DNA of 64,000 nucleotides from Acidobacteriota bacterium (GTDB lineage Bacteria; Acidobacteriota; Terriglobia; Terriglobales; Acidobacteriaceae), in assembly GCA_021780315.1 (NCBI GenBank), contig JAJXYY010000047.1, positions 248,001-312,000 on the forward strand, in the 5' to 3' direction. How positions within the stretch are numbered: position 1 is the first letter of the stretch; every line of letters starts with the position of its first letter. The notes below the pieces were generated by a model. It worked only from the letters and a program-made list of their open reading frames with translations, was not told the origin of the DNA and searched no databases. This document shows, piece after piece, positions 17,752-26,572 of this stretch. The position numbers and the translations under genes were made by a program.

Positions 17752-19208
17752 ACAAACTCCTGTGCCGCCTTCAATATCTCCGCCACCGACTCCACCGAAC
17801 AGCTCTCACAATACACTCGCAGCAGCGGCTCCGTACCCGAAGCTCGCAACAGCAGCCAGGTCTCCGCAGGCGGTGCTCCACCAGCTGAAACCTTCCCCAC
17901 ACACGCCGGATTCTCCAAAAAGAACTTGATCCCATCCATCGTCTCCACCCGCAGCACCTTCATTCCGCCCATCGTCGCACCCGCCGTCAAAGCCTTCGCC
18001 CGCGCAATCGCGCTCTGCTTCAACTCCTCGTCGATGTGCATGTCCACACGCCCGTACTGGTGCTCGCCAAACTCCGCCTGTAGCGCCGCCACCAACTCAC
18101 CCAGCGTCTTGCCTTCGTCAGCCATCACGTTCGCCAGCAGCAACGAGTTCAGCAGCCCATCCCGCTCCGGCAAATGCCGACTGATACCAATCCCGCCCGA
18201 CTCCTCGCCGCCAATCAAAATCTCATGCTCCAGCATCAGGTCGCACACATACTTGAACCCGATCCCATGCTCATGCAGCCTCCGACCATGCTTCGCGCAG
18301 ATTCGGTCCAGCATCTTCGTCGTATTGAACGCCCGCGTCACATCCCCCGGCCACCCCTTCCGTTCCAGCAGCCAGTTCAGCAGAATCGCAAATATCTTGT
18401 GCGCATCCACTACATTCCCATGCTCATCTACCGCGCCAATCCGGTCCGCATCGCCATCCGTAATCAGCCCCGCATCGCACTTCTCCGCTACCACCACCCG
18501 CTGCGTCTCCGCGATATGCGGCAGAATCGGCTCGGGATTGATCCCCGGAAACGACGGATTGATCTCCCCTCGCATCTCCACACAAGTCACCCCCGCGCCC
18601 CCCAGAATCCCCTGCACCACACCCCGGCCCGAGCCGTACATGCAATCGATCAAAAACTTGTAACCCGACGCGCGAATCTTATCCAGATCCACAAAGGCCT
18701 TCAAAGCCTTCACATAAGCCGCGCCAAAGTCCGCCTCCACAATCGCCGCCGGCTCCTTCGCCAGCACCAGTGGCTGGTTCAAATAGCCCTCAATCGCACT
18801 CATGATCGACGGCTTGCCCGACCCACCATAGCTCGCCTTGTACTTCACCCCGTTCCACTCCGCCGGATTGTGGCTCGACGTAATCATCACGCCACCCGCA
18901 GCCTTCCGCCGTCGCACCTCAAACGACAACGCCGGCGTCGGCGTCTCCCGATCCGACATCACCACCGGAATCCCCGCCCCCGCCAACACCTTCGCCACCA
19001 CCCGCGCAAACGACCGCGACCCAAACCGCGTATCCCAACCGATGCACACGCCCGCCGCCGCGTCCTCCTGCTCCAGCACATAGTGGGCAATCGCCGCCGC
19101 CGCCACCCGTACATTCGCATACGTAAAGTCGTCGGCAATAATGCCCCGCCAGCCATCCGTCCCAAACTTCACCACGCTCGCCTGCTCCGTCGCCTTCTGC
19201 TCTGCCAT
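17730..19208 (-). CDS. Phosphomannomutase/phosphoglucomutase
   Basis: A 492-residue alpha-D-phosphohexomutase. It has FGTDGWRG at the N-terminus, the phosphoserine loop TSSHNPAEWNG (near residue 110), the metal loop DGDADR (near 246), the sugar loop GGEESGG, and the phosphate loop RASGTEP. Predicted to interconvert hexose-6- and hexose-1-phosphates. Placement directly upstream of the HAD phosphatase and 17 bases after manC in the same strand suggests it supplies mannose-1-phosphate for GDP-mannose. Substrate preference (mannose or glucose) cannot be decided from motifs; a dedicated glucose-type pgm also occurs near 3.6 kb. A short Gly/Ala/Pro insertion (SAGGAPPAET) before the last domain is unusual. 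Confidence 0.92.
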   Translation of the reverse strand: MAEQKATEQASVVKFGTDGWRGIIADDFTYANVRVAAAAIAHYVLEQEDAAAGVCIGWDTRFGSRSFARVVAKVLAGAGIPVVMSDRETPTPALSFEVRRRKAAGGVMITSSHNPAEWNGVKYKASYGGSGKPSIMSAIEGYLNQPLVLAKEPAAIVEADFGAAYVKALKAFVDLDKIRASGYKFLIDCMYGSGRGVVQGILGGAGVTCVEMRGEINPSFPGINPEPILPHIAETQRVVVAEKCDAGLITDGDADRIGAVDEHGNVVDAHKIFAILLNWLLERKGWPGDVTRAFNTTKMLDRICAKHGRRLHEHGIGFKYVCDLMLEHEILIGGEESGGIGISRHLPERDGLLNSLLLANVMADEGKTLGELVAALQAEFGEHQYGRVDMHIDEELKQSAIARAKALTAGATMGGMKVLRVETMDGIKFFLENPACVGKVSAGGAPPAETWLLLRASGTEPLLRVYCESCSVESVAEILKAAQEFVWQGRTA

Positions 19209-19225
19209 CGTCTCGCCCGTCTTCC

Positions 19226-20392
19226 TTAGGTCAGCTCGTTCCGCCCACTGTCATTCAACTTCTTCACCACCTTACCCACCTCCTGGCACTGGTCCCGCGT
19301 CGTAATCAGCAGCGCGTCCTCCGTCTGCACAATCACCAGGTTATCCACGCCCACCAGCGCCACCGCCAGCCCCGGAGCAAACACATAGTTTCCCTTGGCT
19401 TCAATAATCACATCGCTCGCAGCCTGAACCACATTCGCATCCAGCTTCTCGCAGTACTCCGGCTGCGACATATGGTGCTCATGCAACGCCGCCCACGAGC
19501 CCAGATCATTCCACCCAAACTCCGCCGGCAGACAGTAGATCCCCGACCGCCCCTCTCCCTTCCCCGACCGTGGCTCCAGGATCGCGTAGTCCACGCTGAT
19601 GTTCTCGCACTGCGGATAAACCTCGGCAAACACCCGCGCAAACTCCGCCGTCCCATACGCCGCCGCAATCGTCTCCAACTGCGTCACCATCCCCGGACAA
19701 TGCTCTCGAAACGCCCCCGCCAGCGTCCGCGCAGACCACAAAAAGATCCCGCTGTTCCACGCATAATTCCCGGCCGCCAGAAACTCCTCCGCCCGCGCGC
19801 GCTGTGGCTTCTCCGTAAATCGCCGCACCATCCGCGCCTTCAGCCCCGCGGCCTGCCCGGCCTGCGCATCCCCCTCCGCCCCCAGCTCAATATACCCATA
19901 CCCCGTCTCCGCCCGCGTCGGACGAACCCCCAACACCACAATGTTCTCCCCCGCCGCCGCCAGTGCCACCCCAGCTCGTATCGCCTCCGCAAACCGCTCC
20001 GGGTCTTTCACCACATGGTCCGATGGAAAAATCCCAATCACCGTATCCGGAGCCATCCGTTCCAGCAAAAACGCCGCCAGTCCACACGCCGGAGCCGTAT
20101 TCCGCGCCGCCGGCTCACTCAAAATCTGCGCCCGCGGAACCTCCGGAAGCTGCGCCGCAATCACCTCATCCAGCAGAGAATTTGTAATCACCCAAACATC
20201 GCCCGCATCCGCCACCGGCAACAGCCGCTCCAGCGTCTGCTGAATCATCGTACGTTCGCCATCCAACGCCAGCACTTGTTTCGCCCGCGCCCTCCGGCTC
20301 CGCGGCCAAAACCGCGTCCCACTCCCACCCGCAAGTATCACCGGGGCAAAACGCACTCCGCGCAAGCCAACACTTCCTTGATCAACTGGCAT
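19226..20392 (-). CDS. manC: Mannose-1-phosphate guanylyltransferase
   Basis: Makes GDP-mannose from mannose-1-phosphate and GTP. The nucleotide loop GGSGTRFWPRSR is at residues about 22-33, followed by NTAPA, FPSDHVV, RPTRAETGYGYIE, FTEKP and NSGIFLW, then the left-handed helix part (AKGNYVFAPG.AVALVGVDNLVIVQTEDALLI). The 388-residue length shows it lacks the C-terminal phosphomannose isomerase domain found in bifunctional enzymes. The ATG at 20392 has GGGAG about 4-8 bases upstream, while the frame stays open to 20431. It precedes the phosphomannomutase by 17 bases, forming a GDP-mannose cassette. Confidence 0.94.
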   Translation of the reverse strand: MPVDQGSVGLRGVRFAPVILAGGSGTRFWPRSRRARAKQVLALDGERTMIQQTLERLLPVADAGDVWVITNSLLDEVIAAQLPEVPRAQILSEPAARNTAPACGLAAFLLERMAPDTVIGIFPSDHVVKDPERFAEAIRAGVALAAAGENIVVLGVRPTRAETGYGYIELGAEGDAQAGQAAGLKARMVRRFTEKPQRARAEEFLAAGNYAWNSGIFLWSARTLAGAFREHCPGMVTQLETIAAAYGTAEFARVFAEVYPQCENISVDYAILEPRSGKGEGRSGIYCLPAEFGWNDLGSWAALHEHHMSQPEYCEKLDANVVQAASDVIIEAKGNYVFAPGLAVALVGVDNLVIVQTEDALLITTRDQCQEVGKVVKKLNDSGRNELT

Positions 20393-20410
20393 AAGCTCCC
20401 ATCTTAACGG

Positions 20411-20441
20411 AAAAAACCGCACCCCAAACATCGGAGTGCGG
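20411..20441 (-). terminator. Rho-independent terminator of the aminotransferase gene
   Basis: On the minus strand, CCGCACTCC and GGGGTGCGG form a 9-base stem (one G-T pair) followed by TTTTTT. It lies 20 bases after the aminotransferase stop, which separates that gene from manC transcription. Confidence 0.85.
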
Positions 20442-20461
20442 CCAATTCCGTCGCTTCAACC

Positions 20462-21679
20462 CTAACCCAGCTTCGCAAAGTACTCTCGCATCCGCTTTAC
20501 GCCTTCATCCACCACCTCAGGCGCCACCGCATACGACAGCCGAATATGCTCGCTCGTTCCAAATGCCTCCCCCGGAACCACCACCACATGCGCCTCGCTT
20601 AGCAACTTCGCCGCCAGGTCCGTCGCCGTATGCACGCCGCCCTTACCCAGAAATTGCTTCACATTCGGATACACATAGAACGCACCCTGCGGCACCGTGC
20701 ACGTCAGCCCCGGAATCGTCTTGAATCCCTCCAGCACCCGGTCGCGCAGCTTGATGTAGTCCGCCCGCATCTCCGCCACGCACTCCTGCGAGCCCGTCAG
20801 CGCCGCGATCGAAGCCCGCTGCACCATGCTAGCCGCATTCGACGTACTCTGCGACTGCAGCTTGCTCATCGCTCCGATCACTGCCTTCGGCCCCAGCGCA
20901 AATCCAGCCCGCCAGCCCGTCATCGCATAGGTCTTCGAGAGCGATCCCAGCACCACAACATGCTCCTTGCACTCCGTAAACGAGGCACCACTCACCACCT
21001 CACCCGTAAACGTCAAGTACACATAGCACTCATCCAGCAGCACAAAAATTCCCCGCGCATGCGCCAGCCGGACAATCCCTTCCAGGTCCTCCGCCGACAC
21101 CACCGCGCCCGAAGGATTCGACGGCGTATTCAAAATAATGCACTTCGTCTTCGGCGTAATCGCCGCTTCAATCATCGCCGCCGTCACCCGGAAGTTCTCT
21201 TCTTCCTTGCTCTCGACAAACACCGGCACGCCACCCGCATACTGAATAATGTCCTTGAAGCTCACCCAGTACGGCACCGGCAGAATCACCTCATCGCCAT
21301 GGTCCACCAGCACCTGAATCGCGTTGAACAACGCCAGCTTCCCACCCGTCGTAAACACGCACTCCTCCGGCGTGTAGTTCGACCCAAAGTCCGCCGCATG
21401 ACGATCCACAATCGCCTTCCGAACCTCAGGCACTCCCGCCACATTCGTGTAACGCGTAAAGTTCTTCTCGATCGCATCGATCGCCGCGTCCTTGATGTGA
21501 CGAGGCGTAGCAAAGTGCGGTTCGCCCGCGCCAAAGTCCGCCAGATTCACGCCCTCCGACTTCAACTTCAAAGCCGCTGCCGTGATCGCCATCGTTGCTG
21601 AAACTTCAATGCGGCCAATCCGGTCCGCAAATACCTTCGCCGCTGCCGCTGTAGAGGGAGTAATCGTAGCTGTGCTCAT
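20462..21679 (-). CDS. Aspartate aminotransferase-family enzyme (class I PLP)
   Basis: Transfers the amino group between aspartate and 2-oxoglutarate, or closely related substrates, using PLP. Of the 405 residues, recognisable parts are GAGEPHFATP, YTNVAGVPEVRKAI, the PLP-contacting TTGGKLALFNA, NTPSNPSGAV, LLDECYVYLTF, the Schiff-base Lys in GSLSKTYAMTGWRAGF (near residue 245), and RLSYA with the C-terminal Arg. The pattern is the class I gamma (AatA/PatA) type of bacterial aspartate aminotransferases. A strong terminator follows. The Tyr in DECYVYLTF matches the phrase seen in Gram-positive and acidobacterial homologues. Prephenate transaminase activity is possible. Confidence 0.92.
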   Translation of the reverse strand: MSTATITPSTAAAAKVFADRIGRIEVSATMAITAAALKLKSEGVNLADFGAGEPHFATPRHIKDAAIDAIEKNFTRYTNVAGVPEVRKAIVDRHAADFGSNYTPEECVFTTGGKLALFNAIQVLVDHGDEVILPVPYWVSFKDIIQYAGGVPVFVESKEEENFRVTAAMIEAAITPKTKCIILNTPSNPSGAVVSAEDLEGIVRLAHARGIFVLLDECYVYLTFTGEVVSGASFTECKEHVVVLGSLSKTYAMTGWRAGFALGPKAVIGAMSKLQSQSTSNAASMVQRASIAALTGSQECVAEMRADYIKLRDRVLEGFKTIPGLTCTVPQGAFYVYPNVKQFLGKGGVHTATDLAAKLLSEAHVVVVPGEAFGTSEHIRLSYAVAPEVVDEGVKRMREYFAKLG

Positions 21680-21721
21680 ACCTACAGTCTTTCAGAATTC
21701 CCCCACAAAATAAACCCACCC

Positions 21722-22336
21722 TCACCAATCCTCCTTCAACCGCGCAACCCCCGCCTGTGATACCTTCACATCATCCTCGGACTTGCCGCCGCTGAACGCT
21801 GCAATCAGATACCCCCGCCGCCCCCGGGCGATCGCCCCACCCTGCCAGCCAAACTCCCCCGTCATCGCCGGTCGCACCTGGCTCCCGCTATCCTTCAGCG
21901 TGTCCGCCATCTCAGCAGCCTTCGCATAAGCAATTCCCAACAGGTTCGAACCCTTATCCGTCGCCGTAGGCAGGTCCTTCAACTTCCCCACCACCAGCAT
22001 CTTGCTGCTCCACGCCCCAATCCTGTCTCCCTCAAAGTAAGCCACCACCGCCACACCCGTTACATTCAACTCCTTCGCCCGTCGGCGCATCGCCAGCAGC
22101 GCGGCATCCGCAACCCGCTCAAAATTCTTCGGACTCTTCAACTGCGCAGCCAACGCGCCATCCCCACCTGCCTCCACCATCCCCTGCGCGTTCGCCCGAA
22201 CCGCACTCCACCCCAGCAGTGCCAACACCAGCAGCACCCCACCCCATCGACAACCCAGCCACGCCACACCATTTCGCATCCGCGCAGCATACGCAATCAC
22301 CCCTACAAAAAGGAAGCACCATGCTGCAACCTTCAT
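21722..22336 (-). CDS. Exported GlcG/HbpS-like heme-binding-domain protein
   Basis: A 204-residue exported protein. One or two hydrophobic stretches lead to a signal-peptidase site near ANAQ. The mature part matches the GlcG/HbpS fold: ADAALLAMRRRAKELNVTGVAVVAYFEGDRIGAWSSKM, then LGIAYAKAAEMADTLKDSG, FGWQGGAIA..RRGYLIAAFSGGKSEDDVKVSQAG. HbpS-type proteins bind or degrade heme extracellularly, while GlcG's role is unclear. The start is uncertain: ATG 22336 follows a GGAGG at some distance, ATG 22279 gives a simpler signal peptide, and the frame is open to 22393. It begins 20 bases after the methyltransferase stop. Confidence 0.7.
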   Translation of the reverse strand: MKVAAWCFLFVGVIAYAARMRNGVAWLGCRWGGVLLVLALLGWSAVRANAQGMVEAGGDGALAAQLKSPKNFERVADAALLAMRRRAKELNVTGVAVVAYFEGDRIGAWSSKMLVVGKLKDLPTATDKGSNLLGIAYAKAAEMADTLKDSGSQVRPAMTGEFGWQGGAIARGRRGYLIAAFSGGKSEDDVKVSQAGVARLKEDW

Positions 22337-22356
22337 GAATCCCAGCAAAACCTCCC

Positions 22357-22963
22357 CTAGCCGCGCTTCCGCATCACCCACGTCGTCATACACCGGGCCC
22401 CCTGCACCACCGTCGTCTTCAGCGGATCAACTAACTCCCCACCCAGCACCGACGTCAGCCTCATCAGCAACGCCTCATCCACCAGATACCACTCCATCCC
22501 CCCAGGAAGAAGAAACCGCCTGCCCTCCACCCGCTCAAACGTCCCGCCAATCGTCGATCCCAACCTGCAAAACAAAAGCCCACCCGGCCGCACCACCCGC
22601 CACAGCGACCGCACCATCGACTCGAACTGACGATCATCCGCGGCAAAGTGCAGCACCGAATTGCACACCACCACCTCCGCAAAGCCATCCGGAAACGACA
22701 TCGCCTCAATCTTCTCGACCCGAAAATTCTCCGCGGGTAACTGCGGCGCCAACGCCGCCGCCACCGACCGCACATACTCCACAGCCTCCCCACTCGCATC
22801 CACTCCAAACACCTCATACCCCTGCCGCAGCAAATACACCAGGTTCCGCCCACCCCCCACACCCAGCGTCCACCACCCGCATCCCCGGAGAAATATTCCC
22901 CCGCAACAACTGATCAAAAAGATAAATATCAATATTCCCGAACTCTTCCACCAAAGCAGTCAT
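22357..22963 (-). pseudogene. Class I SAM-dependent methyltransferase, frameshifted in a G6 run
   Basis: Two frames together encode one methyltransferase. From ATG 22963 the first frame reads MTALVEEFGNIDIY..ISPGMRVVDAGCGG. The second frame, open from 22932, continues RNLVYLLRQGYEVFGVDAS, then CNSVLHFAADDRQF, LWRVVRPGGLLFCR and a C-terminal substrate domain. Removing one G from the six-G run at 22853-22858 restores VVDAGCGGGRN, the SAM-binding motif I. The full product would be about 200 residues. Every other feature looks intact, so this may be a recent mutation, phase variation at the homopolymer, or a sequencing error. The substrate is unknown. Confidence 0.75.
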
Positions 22964-23282
22964 CAACCCACCTCTCGCCCTTGAGCCTAAAAACTAATGA
23001 ATCTGGACTTCAAATCTGACCTTGGTCCAGACCTGCCAAGTTTATAGAAACGTCATCACGACCCCACCAACTCCATCCCCCGACGCACCGGCACCACAAC
23101 TGCTCACGCCTATGCTGCCTCACCCAACTCTTGACAAACCGCCCCCACCAGTCCCGCCATCCCCACAGCGCCCCCAGCACAAGCCCACCCAATAAACACC
23201 ATCCTGCCCACTCAGGTCCAGACTCAAGCCTTTTATTTCGAAGACTTTGCGCAAATACGACGGGGAGGGGGGGGTATCCTGA
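22964..23282. other. Intergenic space with the 3' repeat of coaD
   Basis: A 319-base region. Its right part (23216-23277) is the repeat element described separately. The left part is strongly C-rich with no recognisable gene. A TTGACA-like box at about 23134 on the plus strand has no -10 partner. On the minus strand it should contain the promoter of the methyltransferase. Confidence 0.4.
23216..23277 (-). repeat. 3'-UTR repeat element, copy A (after coaD)
   Basis: Read on the minus strand just after the coaD stop: a C8 run, TCCCCG, five bases, TTTGCGCAAAGTCTTC (23240-23255), eight bases, AGGCTT, five bases, TGGAC. Copy B after fabG (28146-28202) has the same blocks with the same spacing, in sense orientation to its gene. 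TTTGCGCAAA is a palindrome. No T-tract follows here, so it is not a simple terminator. Confidence 0.65.
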
Positions 23283-23783
23283 TCAGCCGCCAACCCGCGC
23301 CGGAACCTTGGCCTTCAAACGCTCCACCACCAGCGAAGGAACCAGCGCCGTCACATCACCACCCAACTGAAAAACACCCTTGATCAATCGCGAACTTACA
23401 TAGGTGTACTTCTCCGCCGGCATCATGAACAACGTCTCCAACTCCGGGTCCAGCTTCCGGTTCATCATCGCCATCTGGAACTCATACTCATAGTCCGAGA
23501 TCGCCCGAATCCCACGCAGCACCGCCTTCGCGCCCTGCCGCCGTGCAAAGTCCACCAGCAGTCCGTCGAACGTCATCACCGTAACGTTGGCAAACCCCGC
23601 CACCGCCTCCGTAATCATCTCTTCCCGCTCAGGAACGGTAAAAAGCGGTGTGCCCTTCTCGCTGTTGCGAAGAATCGCCACCACCAACTCATCCACAATC
23701 TTTGCCCCACGGGCAATCAGATCGAGATGACCGTTAGTCAGCGGATCGAACGTCCCCGGATAGATAGCCTTCACCGTATGCAT
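23283..23783 (-). CDS. coaD: Pantetheine-phosphate adenylyltransferase
   Basis: Penultimate step of coenzyme A synthesis: 4'-phosphopantetheine plus ATP gives dephospho-CoA. The 166-residue protein shows the nucleotidyltransferase TxGH motif in GTFDPLTNGHLDLI, then FDGLLVDFARRQGAKAVLRGIRAISDYEYEFQMA with the substrate-binding Arg, and the second nucleotide motif YTYVSSRLIK. Length and order are standard. It follows recA by 14 bases on the same strand, so the two are probably cotranscribed. A repeat element follows its stop codon directly. Confidence 0.96.
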   Translation of the reverse strand: MHTVKAIYPGTFDPLTNGHLDLIARGAKIVDELVVAILRNSEKGTPLFTVPEREEMITEAVAGFANVTVMTFDGLLVDFARRQGAKAVLRGIRAISDYEYEFQMAMMNRKLDPELETLFMMPAEKYTYVSSRLIKGVFQLGGDVTALVPSLVVERLKAKVPARVGG

Positions 23784-23797
23784 GGACCCTGCCCTGT

Positions 23798-24871
23798 CTA
23801 TTTCTTACCCTTGACCACTTCCTTGGCCTGCGCCTCACCATCCGCAGAGACTGCCGGCAGATCGGCAACCGCCGAACTCGCACCAGCAATCCCCAGCTTC
23901 TTGCGCAAATCCATATCAATCCGGGCAAACGTGTCCTTGTTCTCCTTCAGGAAGTTCCGTACATTCTCACGGCCCTGCCCAATCCGCTCACCCTGAAAGC
24001 TGTACCACGCACCGCTCTTGTCCACGATGTTATGCAGCACCGCCAGGTCCAGTACATCGCCCTCACGCGAGATGCCTTCACCATACAGAATGTCGAACTC
24101 CGCATCCCGGAAAGGCGCCGCAACCTTGTTCTTTACGATCTTCACCTTGGTACGCGAACCCACCACGGTATCGCCATCCTTCACCGCTCCAATCCGCCGG
24201 ATATCAATGCGAACCGAAGAGTAGAACTTCAACGCCTTACCGCCCGTCGTCGTCTCCGGATTGCCAAACATCACACCAATCTTGTCGCGAATCTGGTTGA
24301 TGAAGATCAGGCACGTCCGCGACTTTGAAACGGTTCCGGTCAGCTTACGCAGAGCCTGGCTCATCAGCCGCGCCTGTAGCCCCATGTGAGAGTCACCCAT
24401 CTCACCATCCAGTTCAGCCTTCGGCACCAACGCCGCCACCGAGTCCACCACCAACACGTCGATCGCGTTGGAGCGCACCAGCGCTTCCACAATCTCCAGC
24501 GCCTGCTCGCCATAGTCCGGCTGGCTTACCAGCAGGTTGTCGATATCCACTCCCAGCTTCCCCGCATAAGCCGGGTCCAGAGCGTGCTCGGCATCCACAA
24601 ACGCCGCCAACCCGCCCGCCTTCTGCGCCTCGGCGATAATCTGCAGCGTAATCGTCGTCTTACCCGAAGACTCCGGTCCAAAGATCTCAATCACACGCCC
24701 ACGCGGAACCCCACCCACACCCAGCGCAGCATCAAATGAAATAGAACCCGTCGAAATCACCGAAATCGGCACCACATCCTTCGACCCCAGACGCATGATC
24801 GAACCCTTGCCAAACTGCTTTTCCAACCCGGAAAGGGCCAGCTCAATTGCCTTGCTGCGGTCATCTGCCAC
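23798..24871 (-). CDS. recA: Recombinase RecA
   Basis: ATP-dependent strand-exchange protein for recombinational repair and SOS induction. The 357 residues include the Walker A loop GPESSGKTT (near 67), Walker B in [12 protein letters not shown], the DNA-binding L2 region [26 protein letters not shown], and the acidic/Lys C-terminus. The N-terminal phrase [18 protein letters not shown] is the standard polymerisation helix. No LexA-type box was recognised in the short upstream space. coaD follows downstream. Confidence 0.98.
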   Translation of the reverse strand: MADDRSKAIELALSGLEKQFGKGSIMRLGSKDVVPISVISTGSISFDAALGVGGVPRGRVIEIFGPESSGKTTITLQIIAEAQKAGGLAAFVDAEHALDPAYAGKLGVDIDNLLVSQPDYGEQALEIVEALVRSNAIDVLVVDSVAALVPKAELDGEMGDSHMGLQARLMSQALRKLTGTVSKSRTCLIFINQIRDKIGVMFGNPETTTGGKALKFYSSVRIDIRRIGAVKDGDTVVGSRTKVKIVKNKVAAPFRDAEFDILYGEGISREGDVLDLAVLHNIVDKSGAWYSFQGERIGQGRENVRNFLKENKDTFARIDMDLRKKLGIAGASSAVADLPAVSADGEAQAKEVVKGKK

Positions 24872-24948
24872 TTGAATTTCTCCTCGGTGTATAAGTCAAT
24901 GCGGATTCTAGCATCAAAGAAAGATAAAGCAAAGAAAAAGCGAAGAAG

Positions 24949-26523
24949 CTACCGTTTCAATAAATCGACCGGCTCATTCACATCCTCAATCCGGAACAGC
25001 TTCGCCAACGCAGGATGCCGCTTCTCCACCGCCCGGTACATCTCCCACGCCACACGACGATAGCTGAAGTGCCCCGCCACCCCCGAACGCAACTCGGAAA
25101 TATACAGAGCCTCGGCAAAGTCCATCTTGAACATCGACCGGCAGCGCGTCCCCAGCGGCAAGCAGTATTGCGCGGACTCCGCCGCCTCCGGCACCCCGGA
25201 GTCGCGCAGGCAGCGGTACGCCAAGTGGGCAGCATCCATCGCGGCCACATACTTCGCCTCCAACCCCGCCTCTGCCAGGCTCGGCTGCCCCGGGCATACG
25301 GGCTCTTCATAGCCGTGAACGTCGGTGAAGCCCTGTAGCAACTGCACACAACGACGATGACGGTGCATATCCCGGAAGCCACCGATGTCCATCAGGATGT
25401 CGAACCGGAAGACATGCCCAGCACTGAAGCTTCGCAGCAGCTCATCATGCCGGCCACGGTGCTTCGTCCCAAGCTCAACCACCTCAGCCACACGTGCTGC
25501 ACTCAGTGCCGCCACATGGTTGCGTAGCTGGCGGTAGGAGTAGTGGCAGTGGGGATATAACAGCGAGGTCGCCAGTTCCACCTCGAGCGGCTCCTCATCG
25601 TCCAGCAGGTCCACCACCGGAGATGGGTCGATCGCCTGACCTGCCATCAACTCGCCAACAGCAGCCGTCAACTCACCACGACTACCAGACAAATAACCAC
25701 TTTGTGTCGCGTATTTCACCAGCGTAGGAGCCGTCTTCACTGGCCTCAGCAGCAGGTTGGCAACACGCTCACCACACTCGGCGTCGACCGAAGCAATCTC
25801 CTGACACACCACCCGAGCCTCATCATGTTGCACATTCCAGGCCGGTTCCGCAGCCGCAATCCGCAGCTTCTCACCGATCTGCCTGACCTCGGCAAACTCA
25901 CTGGTCAGCAGCCGCGAAACCTGCGTCTCCAACGTCCGAGCATTCACAATCTGCCCTAATGAAGTATTGGTAGCCAACGGCAGCAGGTAGCGTGCGACAT
26001 CGAAGGCACGCGCCTTCAGGGTCCGTTCATAGGCCTCGGACTTCATCACTTCAGGCCGTGGAATGGCGGTCTTAAGGCCTTCCAGCATACCTGCACCGAT
26101 GCCGTCATAGGCGACGAACATAGCCTCCACCGCAGCGGTAAACACAGGCGTCTGCGACGCGAGGTTCGGCGTAAACCACCCGGAGGTGCGGAAGTTCTGG
26201 TAGCGCGTGGAACGCTCCTGACCATCCCAGCGCTGCTCATCAACCAGAGCAATTGCGGCAAGCAGGCTTAGACGCTCGATGGCGAAGGGGATGTGTGCCA
26301 GATCGGCGATGGAGCGGTGACCGTACTGGAAGTAGAACGTGTTTAGGAACTGTTCGGCTCGCTGGGCACTGATCTCAGAGAGAGACTCCTTCATCGTGAG
26401 GGACGAGCGGGAGTACTTGGCCATTGCATAGGCCAGAACTTCAGGATCGGCGCCGTGAATGGCGTAGACATCGGTCTCGGCGGACGGAGCACTCGTCTGG
26501 ACAGGGGATTGATCTTCGGACAT
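24949..26523 (-). CDS. Tandem ThyX-like protein (FAD-dependent thymidylate synthase family)
   Basis: A 524-residue protein containing two ThyX-like halves. The first (residues about 20-250) has FYFQYGHRSIADLAHIPFAIERLSLLAAIALVDEQRWDGQERSTRYQNF, which aligns with the ThyX helix but lacks RHR. The second (about 290-520) has FDILMDIGGFRDMHRHRRCVQLLQGF and later AQYCLPLGTRCRSMFKMDFAEALYISELRSGVAGHFSYR, aligning with the ThyX dimer and FAD region. The classical RHRx7S signature is split: RHR in the second half with Gly where Ser is expected, and the ER-S-TRY block in the first. Ordinary ThyX is about 220-260 residues and tetrameric. It may be an active pseudo-dimer or have another flavin role. Start 26523 avoids overlap with the divergent gene. 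Confidence 0.75.
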   Translation of the reverse strand: MSEDQSPVQTSAPSAETDVYAIHGADPEVLAYAMAKYSRSSLTMKESLSEISAQRAEQFLNTFYFQYGHRSIADLAHIPFAIERLSLLAAIALVDEQRWDGQERSTRYQNFRTSGWFTPNLASQTPVFTAAVEAMFVAYDGIGAGMLEGLKTAIPRPEVMKSEAYERTLKARAFDVARYLLPLATNTSLGQIVNARTLETQVSRLLTSEFAEVRQIGEKLRIAAAEPAWNVQHDEARVVCQEIASVDAECGERVANLLLRPVKTAPTLVKYATQSGYLSGSRGELTAAVGELMAGQAIDPSPVVDLLDDEEPLEVELATSLLYPHCHYSYRQLRNHVAALSAARVAEVVELGTKHRGRHDELLRSFSAGHVFRFDILMDIGGFRDMHRHRRCVQLLQGFTDVHGYEEPVCPGQPSLAEAGLEAKYVAAMDAAHLAYRCLRDSGVPEAAESAQYCLPLGTRCRSMFKMDFAEALYISELRSGVAGHFSYRRVAWEMYRAVEKRHPALAKLFRIEDVNEPVDLLKR

Positions 26524-26572
26524 GGTGGAACTCAGGATACTATCCTGCAGCGAATACTGTCTGGCCGCATCT

